Positions 17,763-26,596 of a stretch of 64,000 bases of DNA are shown here, piece after piece; the first letter of the stretch is position 1; each line of letters begins with the position of its first letter. The notes under the pieces are model-generated. The model did no database searches, was not told the DNA's origin, and was given only the letters and a program-made list of their open reading frames with translations. The stretch lies in assembly GCF_900114325.1 (NCBI RefSeq), contig NZ_FOSR01000007.1:141552-205551 (forward strand). Direction: 5' to 3'. The DNA is from Rhodanobacter glycinis. Lineage in GTDB: Bacteria; Pseudomonadota; Gammaproteobacteria; Xanthomonadales; Rhodanobacteraceae. The position numbers were made by a program, and so were the translations under genes.

Positions 17763-18245
17763 ATGGCTGACATATTCACCCCGGCGAAACGATCTGAAGT
17801 GATGTCGCACATCAAGGGGCGTGGCAATCAGCGCACCGAAATCGCCTTCATGCGTTTGCTTCGGCAGCAGAAAATTACGGGTTGGCGACGACACAAGCCA
17901 GTCACGCTTGTAATCACACCGAGGCCGCACACACGAGGGAGGCGTCAATCCGTCAGACCGGATTTCGTTTTTTCCGCTCTCAGGTTGGCCGTATTTATCG
18001 ATGGCTGTTTCTGGCATGGCTGTCCTCGACACGGTGTTCAACCGACATCCAATGAATTGTTCTGGAGAGACAAGATTCAAGGCAATGCCAAGCGTGATCG
18101 TCGGGTAGCCAGAGCTCTCCGGCGTCAGGGCTGGTCGGTGCTTCGGGTGTGGGAACATGAGATGCATGCAGGCGACAAGGTCATCGCCCGACTTCAGCGC
18201 TCGATGGCCCGATGCGCAGAGAGAATTGTGGATAGACCCAGGTAA
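17763..18245 (+). CDS. vsr: Very short patch repair endonuclease
   Basis: Vsr nicks next to T:G mismatches produced by deamination of 5-methylcytosine, starting short-patch repair. The 160-residue product has the N-terminal MSHIKGRGNQRTE block, the catalytic RPDFVF (Asp67), the zinc/active-site FIDGCFWHGCPRH (His85, His90), FWRDKIQGNAKRDRR and the late VWEHE. ATG 17763 starts MADIFTPAKRSEVM, a standard family start, 10 bp after the preceding stop. Its presence supports the view that the operon methyltransferase makes m5C in the cell. Confidence 0.95.
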   Translation: MADIFTPAKRSEVMSHIKGRGNQRTEIAFMRLLRQQKITGWRRHKPVTLVITPRPHTRGRRQSVRPDFVFSALRLAVFIDGCFWHGCPRHGVQPTSNELFWRDKIQGNAKRDRRVARALRRQGWSVLRVWEHEMHAGDKVIARLQRSMARCAERIVDRPR

Positions 18246-18651
18246 AGGCGAGATTGGGGGATGCAAGTCCAAGGCCTGTGAGCCAGCTTCACCACGAAAG
18301 TCGGCGGCGTTAGCGTGTGACTTTGGATCGGGGCCATGAATCGTCGGAACGTTGTGTCGCACACGCCCATCCAAGCTTTTTCCGATGCACTACAAGCTCG
18401 ATCGCGTTCAGGATGCTTGTCTTTCGAGACGTACTCCAAGACGTCGTCACCCATGCTTCCCAGACGCTGATGGGTTTGCGCTGGTTTGGGCAAGGTTGGT
18501 TGCGCGGTAGGCCAGCGCAAGGGGCAAGCCCTCGTCCACCTACGTTCCCGCCTTTCAGCGTCGGCATGGCCGACACTTCCCGGTGCTGCCGGTCTTTTCC
18601 CGCTTCACCACCCGGTGCCCACGGCGCAATCCCGCGTCGGGGAGAAGGCAC
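18246..18651. other. 406-bp stretch without a convincing gene
   Basis: No supported gene is seen between vsr and radC. Short ORFs on both strands lack family features. The last 150 bp, ending in GGAGAAGG before radC, probably hold the radC leader. Confidence 0.5.
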
Positions 18652-19137
18652 ATGGGCATCACACGCGACGTCCTGGGGCACTACATAGTTGATGGGCCGC
18701 AGACGGAGAGCGACATTTTGGAAGCGGCCGAGGACATCCTGCGCCGCCGGCTGGAACGGCTGGGCAGCGTTGGCAATCCCAGGAACAGCGCCGATTTCCT
18801 GCGCATGCGGCTCGGCGCCCTGAAGCACGAGGAGTTCCACGTCGTCTGGCTCGACAATCGCCACCGCATTCTCGCGGTGGAGAAGCTCTTCCGCGGCACG
18901 ATCGATGGTGCGTCGGTGCATCCGCGCGAGGTGATCCGCTCGGCGCTGCAGCACAATGCCGCCGCGTGCATCTTCGCGCACAACCATCCCTCGGGTGTGG
19001 CTGAGCCGTCCGCCGCCGATCGGGCGATCACCAAGGAACTGGGCGACGGCCTCCAGCACATCGGTGTGAGGATACTGGATCACATTGTGGTGAGCGCGGG
19101 CGAATGCGTGAGCATGGCGGCAAGGGGGCTCCTATGA
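18652..19137 (+). CDS. radC: RadC-family JAB/MPN-domain protein
   Basis: A 161-residue RadC-like protein with the JAMM metal-site motif IFAHNHPSGVAEPSAAD (His110, His112, Asp123) and an upstream Glu in KHEEFHVVWL. Despite the name, a DNA-repair role is doubtful; such genes are hallmark accessory genes of ICEs, plasmids and prophages. The N-terminal helix-hairpin-helix region of chromosomal RadC is absent, as in other mobile-element copies. ATG 18652 has GGAGAAGG 4 bases upstream. It is convergent with the nuclease-STAND gene, 30 bp away. Confidence 0.92.
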   Translation: MGITRDVLGHYIVDGPQTESDILEAAEDILRRRLERLGSVGNPRNSADFLRMRLGALKHEEFHVVWLDNRHRILAVEKLFRGTIDGASVHPREVIRSALQHNAAACIFAHNHPSGVAEPSAADRAITKELGDGLQHIGVRILDHIVVSAGECVSMAARGLL

Positions 19138-19167
19138 GCCCTTGTGGCTGGCTTGCTGAGCTTTTGG

Positions 19168-22100
19168 TCAATCGAATCGGGAGCGTTCCTCGTCGATTTC
19201 CTCTTGCTCGATGTGTCGATCCAGGTACTCGATCTCGCTTTCGATCCACTGTGTGATTTGGAGCTCGAAACCAGCCGCCAGCCACTGACGAAGTTTGTCC
19301 CGTTTCCGTTTCAGGTAGACACTTGTTGGGCCACTCCATCCCCCGGAATGAAAAGTGGTGCTGATGCCATTTCGAACTCCCTTGAATTGTCCATATCTCT
19401 GCAACAATTCCCGAGTCAGTTGACCGCCTTGATCATCGTCAAGTGTTCGAAGGGCGGCATGGGCCATCAGCACAGCTCTGGGCTCGGGGTCCTGTTCGAT
19501 CCATGCAAGAATTTCCGAAATCGGAAGATCCGCAAGCGCCCCTCTCGGGGTACCTTCGTTGAAGGTGTGCAGACCACCCTTGAGCCAGCTCAGAATGTCA
19601 CCTCGCCATTTGGGAAGCGTTTCTTCCAAATGCCTCTCCACAAGAGTCCATGCACCATTCGGATCGACTCGGACGAGTTCATCCGCCAATGGTTTTGCAT
19701 AAGTGTCATAGCTCAGCTCGTACGTTTTCCCCATCTGGGTGAGCAGGGCATCCAGCAAGGGGAGTGCACGACTCACATCCCACTTGATCAATTTCAAGCA
19801 GACATTCTTCCAATGGTAACCACGCATGACGTCCCGGCCTTTCTCGCCGGGGACGGACTCCGACACGATCCGGAATACGAAGTCCGAAGTGAAGGGCGAG
19901 GAACCGTTGAACGGAATGGAGTCCAGCAGTTCGACCAGTAGAAACAGCGCCTCCTGAGTGTCGCATTCGGCCAATAGGCAAAGCAGGCGTCGAATCCTTT
20001 CCGGAGCGACCGATTCGATCGCCTTGCCGTACCGGAGTATCCCGAAAAGCAGCGGGTCGACCCATCGCTTTTGCAGCGCATCCAGGCATCGCTCGAACAG
20101 CTCATCGTCATAGGCAGCATAAAGTGCGATGGTGACCCCAAGCCACGCCGTGGTCTCCGTATCCAGAAGGCTACGAACCGTGGAGTGATAGAGCGTTGGA
20201 TTGCATATCAGGACGTCTGACAAGTAGCCGAGCAGGCACGTTGGGTGCCTCGTCTCCAGCGTCACCTGGACGAGAGCTGGCAGCAGTGTTCGCGGCGTAT
20301 CGGCAGATGCCAGCTGCGCTCCGAAATGCCATAGGGCAGGTGCATTTGACGTAGGAGCGAGGAGATGCCGAATCTGGTTCAGTGTCTCCGGATGCCGCGC
20401 GATGCGATGAGCCAATGCCGTGACGAGCGCCTTGGCGCGGTTCTTGGGTTTATCGGCACTTTGGCGGAAATCCTCATCCCATTCCTGCCAGCTCACATCG
20501 ATGACGTAGCGACGGAATCTGCTTGCGAGATCTTGCTTCGTGTAGTGGCGTTCGAGATCCCGAAGGCGTTTTGCAATCTCGGGATGCTTGCCGTCGTTCT
20601 CGTACGCCTGCCAATGCGAGAAGAAGTTATTCAGCTTTTCCGGCAGCATGGCCTTGTCGTCGACAAGCACGTTCAGCACCTGGAACGCCAACTCGGTACA
20701 GGGTGGCGTACAGACCTGCTGCTCCACGGCGTTCAGCAAGGTCTGGCAAACTCCGGTGCGTAGGGCGGGCGGCCAGTTCTGCGTTTCATCGACGAGCGTT
20801 TGGAAATACTCGAACTGGGCCTGCCACCAGTCACCGTAGGTTTCAGGCATCCAGAGCTTGGCTCGCTCCCGCAGCCCTTGGTATTCCGGCCCAACCATGC
20901 GCATGCCCAAACCACGGCTATCGAGCGCAGCGTCCATGGCCTTGAGCGCGAGATGGCGTTCCGCGTCCCTGGGAGCACGGAGAAGCTTCAGCATGGCCGG
21001 CAGCCGGGCTTCGGGTGAAGCTTCCGTCACGGCGGCTTCGGGGCCGATGCGAAACAGCCCCATCAAGGTGCCCGTCGAGTTGTTGGAGTGATCGGCATTC
21101 TCGTTGACCGCGAGTCGGGCGAGCAGATGGATGGCTCGTACCGTCAGGGGCGGCCAGACTGCGATCTTTTCCAGCGCCCAGACAAGATTCTGCCGATTCT
21201 TTGTGAAATCGAGCAATTCCTGATCTGTCCATTGGCCGATCGTGGCTTCGAGGAGCTTCAACACGGCGGCCGGATTGGCCTCGGCGAGGGTTGAAAGAAA
21301 TCGAGAACCCTTGTCCGACGTCAGTGTGGCCCGTTCGGCAAATATGCCATCTGGCTTGAGGATGTCGTCGATGACATGAGCGGTTGCGGCATCTCCGGCA
21401 AACTTGAACATGCCCATGAACCAGGCGTGCAAGGATTCGGGCATGGCATTGAGGGTTCGTACGAAGTCGAACCCGCGTCCGTAGTTCTTCCAGAACTGTT
21501 TCCACAAGTAGATGTGGAGTGCCTTGGGTACGAAGAAGAGTGTCCGGCTTCCTTGCAATACTCTCCGGGCACGAAGAGCTTGGATGATCTCCTGGAATCG
21601 CGCCCATCCAATGGTCGGATCCACCTCTCGAACCAGTTCGGCGATATACACCGCCTCGTCACCCACCGGGGACTCGTAGCCGAATCGGCTGAACAAGGCC
21701 AGATGTTGGGTGACGCAATCAACCTGTCTTGCCGAGCTTTCGTCGCGGCGGCCATAGCCATGCAGGAACCTCGCCCAGATGGGTACCGTCGAGGATGGCT
21801 TCAGGATGTCATCCGGGTTCGCGCGCAGGTTGTCGGCGACCGCCTGGGCTGCTCGTGGAGAACCTTCGCAGATCGCGACCCATCGATCGAGTTCGTGTGA
21901 TTCGCCGACTTGACTGGCAAGTATCTTTCTTATGGTTTCGTCGGGCAGGCGGGGAACGGCAAGTCGATCAATGTCTTCGTCATGGGTTTCGTCCCTGCCG
22001 TGATCCAGCGACACGATCTTCAAGCTGCCGCAACGTGACTTCAGGTGGCGCCAGATATCGGCCAGCTCGGATTCCGGAAGTTCGTCGATGACCAGCACAA

Positions 22101-22953
22101 GCGGCTTGTCGCGACCGGATTTAAGCAGCTGGCGAAAAAGCTTCGACTGTCCGAACTGCGAACCGTGCGGTATGTAAAGTACGGAAGGTGCAAGACTGGG
22201 ATCTCTGACGGACTCCAGCACAATGCGCGTCTTCCCGAGACCCGGCTCTCCGAGAATACGGATATGCTTGCTCTCACCTGCCAGTCCCGCACGAATCCGG
22301 TCGATTATCCGGGACTGCTCCGAGGATGCCTCGAAGGGGTTGGCCATGTGCGCGTCGCGTTGCCAGTCCTCGAGAACCCAGGCCTCCTGAATGGGGTCGG
22401 TCATCAACAGGGACGCCACTCCCGGATAACGTTCGGCAAATTCTGCGATCTGACTTGCGCCGAGAACCTCGACCTGTTTTTCGTCTATCCCAAATCCTGC
22501 TTCGACGAGGACTGCAGCAATCTGTTCGCGTGAATCGCTGCGCTGTTTCGGTGTCAGGTCATGGCCCGTGCAGAGCAGCGTATAGCGCCCTTGCCGACGA
22601 AAAAGGCGATCCACCTCGGAATACAGCTTCCCCTTGCTGTCCAGCAGCTCGCCGCGGATCGCACCTGTCGTCCAGGGTTTGAACCCTGTTCCCGATTTGA
22701 TCTGGAACCCCGTGAGTCCGGACCGAAAAATGCCGTCTGTTGGAACGACATGTCCCGGTGGTGAGTTGATTTCCGCATCAATGCCACCGTCCGCCACGGT
22801 GAGACGATCGGAAATCGTCAATGCGGTCGGATTGATTTTGGCGTAGCTGCACTCCGACCGAAGGATTGCGCGCATGACGACTACGGCATGCTCGGGAGTC
22901 AGGGCGGTCACCGAGGAGAGTGGAACATCCCAAAGATTGTTCACGCGATGCAA
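19168..22953 (-). CDS. Mrr-like nuclease/STAND NTPase fusion, putative phage sensor
   Basis: A 1261-residue protein. Residues 1-180 show ADGGIDAEI (Asp59, Glu61) and GFQIKSG (Gln84-x-Lys86), the acidic-to-QxK spacing of Mrr-like restriction nucleases. Walker A is GEPGLGKT (235-242) and Walker B LVLVIDE (285-291), followed by a winged-helix-like part. From about 450 to the end the protein is all-helical, probably repeat-like, with no recognisable catalytic motif. Effector nuclease, STAND ATPase and long sensor-like C-terminus is the plan of Avs-type defence proteins; at 1261 residues it is shorter than the Avs proteins I know. It stands alone, convergent with radC. Antiphage function is inferred from architecture and location. 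Confidence 0.8.
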   Translation of the reverse strand: MHRVNNLWDVPLSSVTALTPEHAVVVMRAILRSECSYAKINPTALTISDRLTVADGGIDAEINSPPGHVVPTDGIFRSGLTGFQIKSGTGFKPWTTGAIRGELLDSKGKLYSEVDRLFRRQGRYTLLCTGHDLTPKQRSDSREQIAAVLVEAGFGIDEKQVEVLGASQIAEFAERYPGVASLLMTDPIQEAWVLEDWQRDAHMANPFEASSEQSRIIDRIRAGLAGESKHIRILGEPGLGKTRIVLESVRDPSLAPSVLYIPHGSQFGQSKLFRQLLKSGRDKPLVLVIDELPESELADIWRHLKSRCGSLKIVSLDHGRDETHDEDIDRLAVPRLPDETIRKILASQVGESHELDRWVAICEGSPRAAQAVADNLRANPDDILKPSSTVPIWARFLHGYGRRDESSARQVDCVTQHLALFSRFGYESPVGDEAVYIAELVREVDPTIGWARFQEIIQALRARRVLQGSRTLFFVPKALHIYLWKQFWKNYGRGFDFVRTLNAMPESLHAWFMGMFKFAGDAATAHVIDDILKPDGIFAERATLTSDKGSRFLSTLAEANPAAVLKLLEATIGQWTDQELLDFTKNRQNLVWALEKIAVWPPLTVRAIHLLARLAVNENADHSNNSTGTLMGLFRIGPEAAVTEASPEARLPAMLKLLRAPRDAERHLALKAMDAALDSRGLGMRMVGPEYQGLRERAKLWMPETYGDWWQAQFEYFQTLVDETQNWPPALRTGVCQTLLNAVEQQVCTPPCTELAFQVLNVLVDDKAMLPEKLNNFFSHWQAYENDGKHPEIAKRLRDLERHYTKQDLASRFRRYVIDVSWQEWDEDFRQSADKPKNRAKALVTALAHRIARHPETLNQIRHLLAPTSNAPALWHFGAQLASADTPRTLLPALVQVTLETRHPTCLLGYLSDVLICNPTLYHSTVRSLLDTETTAWLGVTIALYAAYDDELFERCLDALQKRWVDPLLFGILRYGKAIESVAPERIRRLLCLLAECDTQEALFLLVELLDSIPFNGSSPFTSDFVFRIVSESVPGEKGRDVMRGYHWKNVCLKLIKWDVSRALPLLDALLTQMGKTYELSYDTYAKPLADELVRVDPNGAWTLVERHLEETLPKWRGDILSWLKGGLHTFNEGTPRGALADLPISEILAWIEQDPEPRAVLMAHAALRTLDDDQGGQLTRELLQRYGQFKGVRNGISTTFHSGGWSGPTSVYLKRKRDKLRQWLAAGFELQITQWIESEIEYLDRHIEQEEIDEERSRFD

Positions 22954-22974
22954 TCCAGCAGGTGGGTTATTGAT

Positions 22975-23385
22975 TTACTTGGTCGCCTTCCTGACCACCT
23001 TCTTGGCGGTCCGCTTCTTGGCGGCTTTCTTCGTTGGTGCCTTTTTCGTGGCCGCCCGGGTGATCAGCAGCGAGTCTGCTGTCACGCCGGACTTCTTCAG
23101 GGCCAGCTGGAACCACGTTGGTTTCTTGCCGTGGCCGGTCCAGGTCTGGGAAGGGTCGGCCGGATTGCGGTATTTGGGAATGCCTGCACCGGCACGCTTG
23201 CCGCGCTTGCCGCCGCGTCCCGCGTAGACCTCGGAGAGCTGCAGGCCCTCGGCCTTGAGCAGTGCGTCGATTTTGGCCTTGACGCTCTGGATATGTTCAG
23301 CGCGTGCGGACTCCATTTTCGATTGGGCCTGGGCGATCAGAACCTGCAGTTCCTTCGGTGACAGTCCGTCGAGTTTGACAGCCAT
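22975..23385 (-). CDS. H-NS-family nucleoid-associated protein
   Basis: A 136-residue protein with an N-terminal oligomerisation region (LSPKELQVLIAQAQSKME...), then the DNA-binding core RNPADPSQTWTGHGKKPTWF, the H-NS hallmark, and a Lys/Ala-rich histone-like tail (KKAPTKKAAKKRTAKK). Such tails are found in xanthomonad H-NS-like proteins. ATG 23385 is preferred to the longer frame because GAGGAG lies 5 bases before it and the upstream residues are non-conserved. It ends 21 bp upstream of the nuclease-STAND start on the same strand, so it may be co-transcribed with it. The likely role is silencing of the ICE and its cargo. Confidence 0.92.
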   Translation of the reverse strand: MAVKLDGLSPKELQVLIAQAQSKMESARAEHIQSVKAKIDALLKAEGLQLSEVYAGRGGKRGKRAGAGIPKYRNPADPSQTWTGHGKKPTWFQLALKKSGVTADSLLITRAATKKAPTKKAAKKRTAKKVVRKATK

Positions 23386-23979
23386 GGAAGCTCCTCGGTG
23401 TGGATGGGTGGCGCCCTGAAGATTACCAGCGAAAGGGAAGTGGGCCGGTGCGTCACCCTTCGGGTCGGATACCGGGTGCTGCGCACGCGCACGGCGTTGC
23501 GCCCGTTCCGGCCTGGCTTCCTGACGCCTTCGGCAACCTCGGGTTGCCTGCGCGCGCGGCTTGCTGGATTCGCATCGACATCGTCCCGAAGTGCCGCTGG
23601 TGCGGCATCCTTCCGGCCGGAGCATGTTTCGTGTGCACCACGATCACATCGCGGTATGGACAGTCGATGGGCGCAAGTCCTTGCCATCGGGAGCGCCATG
23701 CCTGATCCCATCGTATCGATGCCACCTGTCACTGGGTACGGGGTGTTGCCGTGATCGGCAGGGGCGGGCTGTGATGCTTGTTCATGGACTCCGGTCGGGT
23801 GCGATTGCTGATGGCGAGCGACGGTAGCGCGCCTCGTCTCCGCGCAACCCGCAAGGGGTGCTCCACGATGTTCCGCCCTGCGTTCCTCACTCGCGTTCGT
23901 CACTCCGGTGCTGCCGAGCCTATCCGGCGCGCGGCCCTGGGCTCGCGCAACCGCGCAGAACCCAACCGGAGACATCCTC
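23386..23979. other. 594-bp intergenic region
   Basis: No ORF here has family features. The region separates the leftward H-NS gene from the rightward small gene at 23980, so promoters in both directions are expected. The right end contains a ribosome site GGAG before 23980. Confidence 0.5.
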
Positions 23980-24204
23980 ATGAGCAAGAACAGCAAGCCC
24001 GCCCCTAAAGCCGCCGACCGCTACGACGCCTTCACCGTGCGCGAGTACCAGGTGGCCGGTGAAACCCGCCACGACTGGACGAAGATCGGCGTGGCGTTCC
24101 CGAACGGCGACGGCAAGGGCTTCCGCCTCGCGCTGAACGCGCTGCCGCTCGACGGCGTGATCGTGGTGCGGCTCTACGAGCCGAAGGAGCCGCCGGCGGA
24201 ATGA
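23980..24204 (+). CDS. Small conserved ICE protein of unknown function
   Basis: A 74-residue protein beginning MSKNSKPAPKAADRYDAF and ending in YEPKEPPAE. The centre (FTVREYQVAGETRHDWTKIGVAFPN...) looks like a small beta-rich fold. It is recognised only as a frequent small gene of Tn4371-like and related ICEs; no function is known to me. ATG 23980 follows GGAG at 8 bases, and a strong hairpin lies 15 bp after the stop, so it appears to be a single-gene transcript. Confidence 0.7.
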   Translation: MSKNSKPAPKAADRYDAFTVREYQVAGETRHDWTKIGVAFPNGDGKGFRLALNALPLDGVIVVRLYEPKEPPAE

Positions 24205-24218
24205 TCCGCCGGCACCGG

Positions 24219-24246
24219 GCCGGCCCTTCGGGGCCGGCTTCGGTTT
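24219..24246 (+). terminator. GC-rich hairpin after the 74-residue gene
   Basis: GCCGGCCC and GGGCCGGC form a perfect 8-bp stem with a stable TTCG tetraloop, followed by TTCGGTTT. The T-tract is interrupted, but the hairpin is very stable. Confidence 0.7.
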
Positions 24247-24415
24247 GCCATTAGTAAAGGTGTGCGCTGGTCGACGCACGACTCACCGGTTCCACCTGTG
24301 GGTGGAAAGCGCAGAGGCAGGTGACCGAGGACGACAGCACGCACCACACTGATCTGGCTGCGCAGCAAGCCGGCCGACCGTCGCGGACAGCCCGAACGAA
24401 GGGGCGCCTCCCTGG

Positions 24416-24706
24416 CTAGGAGACGGACGCCGCGAGGCGGCTTTCCGTCTCCACCATCAGATCGGCCGCGCTGCATCCCAGTGCGCGGGCGATCTTCAAG
24501 ATGAGCGCGAGCGTCGGCATGTGCGTGCCACGCTCGATCTTGCCCAGGTGCGAGCGCTCGATGCCGGCCAGGTTGGCAAGGTCTTCCTGCGCGACACTGT
24601 GTTCCATGCGTAGTGCGCGCACCGCCGCACCGAACGCCTTGGCCGGCTCGGCCTCGTAGGTGGTGGCGCCGGCGGGGCGCCCGCGCTGGATCGAACGCTT
24701 CTGCAT
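24416..24706 (-). CDS. XRE-family helix-turn-helix repressor
   Basis: A 96-residue Cro/C1-type regulator. The HTH spans VRALRMEHSVAQEDLANLAGIERSHLGKIERGTHMP, followed by LALILKIARALGCSAADLM, the usual five-helix fold. ATG 24706 is preferred; a TTG at 24733 would add nine residues. It is divergent from the DUF2958 gene and probably controls the intergenic promoters, a common way of regulating ICE transfer genes. Confidence 0.88.
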   Translation of the reverse strand: MQKRSIQRGRPAGATTYEAEPAKAFGAAVRALRMEHSVAQEDLANLAGIERSHLGKIERGTHMPTLALILKIARALGCSAADLMVETESRLAASVS

Positions 24707-24733
24707 GGACAGAAGCGTCGATTGACAGTCCAA

Positions 24734-25099
24734 CTAAAACCACGTTAAAGATAACTCAAAGGTAGTTACCTGGGCTGGTCGTTGCCTGTGGCTTTCCGCA
24801 AAGGCGCCAAGCCGGTTCCGGCGCCTTTGTGACTTTGTGGGTCTGAACCTTGCACCTATCGCGATGACTGTGCTTTTCCGGTTTTCCGCCATGAAGTCTT
24901 TGCGCTTGTGCGCTTCCACGAAAACCCACGTATCCGCCTCCGTGCTTGGCCGCCCATCCGCAAAACCGGTTTCGCGCATCGGCGCATCCGCGCCAAAGCG
25001 GATCGGTGCTGCAGCGGCTGGGTGGCGTGTCGCGCTGGTATTCGGATCGGCAATGCCGATACTTGGGGGCAGCAGCGATCCTTACAGGGGGAACGTGCC
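24734..25099. other. 366-bp divergent promoter region
   Basis: It separates the leftward XRE regulator from the rightward DUF2958 gene and should contain both promoters. The only clear structure is the short palindrome at 25046-25060. No supported gene is seen. Confidence 0.5.
25046..25060. promoter_or_regulatory. 15-bp palindrome upstream of DUF2958 gene
   Basis: ATCGGCA-A-TGCCGAT is a perfect palindrome 40 bp before the ATG at 25100. It could be an operator for the divergent XRE regulator; this is inferred from position and symmetry. Confidence 0.4.
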
Positions 25100-25447
25100 A
25101 TGAACACCCTCGTCACCGACGACGAGCGGGCGCAACTGCTTGCCAACGGCCGTGCCCGCACGGCGTTGCCGGACCTCGATTTCCGGCCCGTGGTCCGCTT
25201 GTTCACGCCCGACGCGCATGCCATCTGGCTGCTGGCGGCGCTCGATCCCGACGACGGCGATACCGCGTACGGCCTGTGCGACGCGGGCATCGGCATGCCC
25301 GCGCTGGGCACGGTGCGCCTCTCCGCCCTGGCATCCATCGTCGGCCCGCGCAATCGACCGGTCACGCGCGACATCTATTTTCAGGCGGCGCGCACGTTGT
25401 CGGAATACACCCGGCTGGCCCAGCGCGACGGCGCGATCCTGGACTGA
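25100..25447 (+). CDS. DUF2958 family protein
   Basis: A 115-residue ICE accessory protein. It begins MNTLVTDDERAQLLANG and carries VVRLFTPDAHAIWLLAALDPDDGDTAYGLCD, then LGTVRLSALASI and ARDIYF-type segments, matching DUF2958 throughout its length. The function is unknown; the family is widespread on plasmids and ICEs beside replication and transfer genes. ATG 25100 is preceded by CAGGGGGAA. It begins the rightward backbone group that leads to the initiator and ParA genes. Confidence 0.82.
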   Translation: MNTLVTDDERAQLLANGRARTALPDLDFRPVVRLFTPDAHAIWLLAALDPDDGDTAYGLCDAGIGMPALGTVRLSALASIVGPRNRPVTRDIYFQAARTLSEYTRLAQRDGAILD

Positions 25448-25751
25448 CCAACACCGGCGTGGTCAGGTGCATTGTGTCCATGGAGGTCTGACGGGAGATC
25501 ATCCAGGCATCAATGCGGATTCCTGTGTTTCGCGGTACGCATCGGACGTAAACCGTCGCAATCCCACGGCCAGCTTGATGCATCGTGCCTCAACGTTGCA
25601 TGACGGCGGAAGACAGGCTGCACGCGCCAACGGGTGCGCCACGCCCCGCGGCGATGCCGAAGGAGCTCTGTATCGCATGGCCCGGTGACGACGCGACGCC
25701 GGCGCAGATGGCGCGTGAGCGGTGATCTGCCAAGCTGCTGGAGTCTGCGCC
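25448..25751. other. 304-bp stretch without a gene
   Basis: No supported gene or strong repeat is seen between the DUF2958 and DUF2285 genes. The region lies 1.2 kb before the initiator gene, but nothing in it identifies an origin. Confidence 0.45.
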
Positions 25752-26513
25752 ATGACCGATCCGCATCCGGAGGCCTGGCATCCCTGCGCCGCCTACCTCT
25801 ACGTATTGCACCTCGATGGGCCGGCGCTCGCCTGGGAATACCTGCGCCGCCATCCCGACTACCGCCGCGACTGGCGTCGCCGTCGCGGCCACATGGGCGC
25901 CGTCGCCCAACGCTGGGGACTGCACGGGTTGGAGAATCCCGGCCTGGATGCGCGCGAGGCGCATCCGGCCTGGTGTTCCGAGCCGGCGCACCTTGTGCAG
26001 ATCCATCCCGATCTGGCACCGGCTGCCGACGCCGTGCGGTTCGACGTGTGGCACATCGCCGGTCACAAGCACCTGTTCCATGAGGGGCGGCATCTGGTGC
26101 TGACGGCCTGGTTGCCGGGACGCTGGCGGCGCTTCGCGCTCGCCCCCGCGCTGGAGTACGGCGTGCCCTGCGTGCATGTTGGCCACGACCGCGACGCCGG
26201 GTTGCCGCCCGTGGCGGACGAGGCTGCATGGGCCTGCAGCCGGCCGCGGCCAGGCCGCGCCGTGCTGCTGGAAGCCCACACCTTGCAGGCGCTGGATGCC
26301 ATGTTGGCCGGTGCGACGTTGCGCGAGGTGGCCGAAGCACTGCACGGGACCGCCGCTGTCGCGGCCGACTGGCATGCCGACAGTGCGCTGCGTGCCCGCA
26401 TGCGTCGGCTCACCCGGCGCGGCGCGATGCTGATGCGCGGCGGCTATCGCCGTTTGCTCCAGCACGCATCGGTCGGGCAGGGACGTTTGCATGACCCCAC
26501 CAAACGTCCCTGA
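25752..26513 (+). CDS. DUF2285-type transcriptional regulator of ICE
   Basis: A 253-residue protein with the N-terminal WHPCAAYLYVLHLDGPALAWEYLRRHPDYRRDW block (DUF6499-like transcriptional-regulator region) and a C-terminal DUF2285 part (LEAHTLQALDAMLAGATLREVAEALHG...RMRRLTRRGAMLMRGGYRRLL). The last section looks like a helix-turn-helix. This protein is a standard member of the Tn4371/ICEMlSym-type region upstream of repA and parA. ATG 25752 gives the usual MTDPHPEAW start. It probably regulates excision or transfer genes. Confidence 0.8.
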   Translation: MTDPHPEAWHPCAAYLYVLHLDGPALAWEYLRRHPDYRRDWRRRRGHMGAVAQRWGLHGLENPGLDAREAHPAWCSEPAHLVQIHPDLAPAADAVRFDVWHIAGHKHLFHEGRHLVLTAWLPGRWRRFALAPALEYGVPCVHVGHDRDAGLPPVADEAAWACSRPRPGRAVLLEAHTLQALDAMLAGATLREVAEALHGTAAVAADWHADSALRARMRRLTRRGAMLMRGGYRRLLQHASVGQGRLHDPTKRP

Positions 26514-26596
26514 GCAAGCCGCCGATCTTTCCCGAGACTGCCTCCCTCCGGCGGCGCTGACGTTGCCGGCGCTCTTGACCGATGGAGGCTGACCTC

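Noticed and set aside
18194..18520. 108-codon leftward frame between vsr and radC
   Set aside because: No recognisable domain or ribosome site; could be a decayed gene but cannot be supported.
23980..24204. Idea that the 74-residue gene is an antitoxin
   Set aside because: No partner toxin next to it and no known antitoxin fold features.
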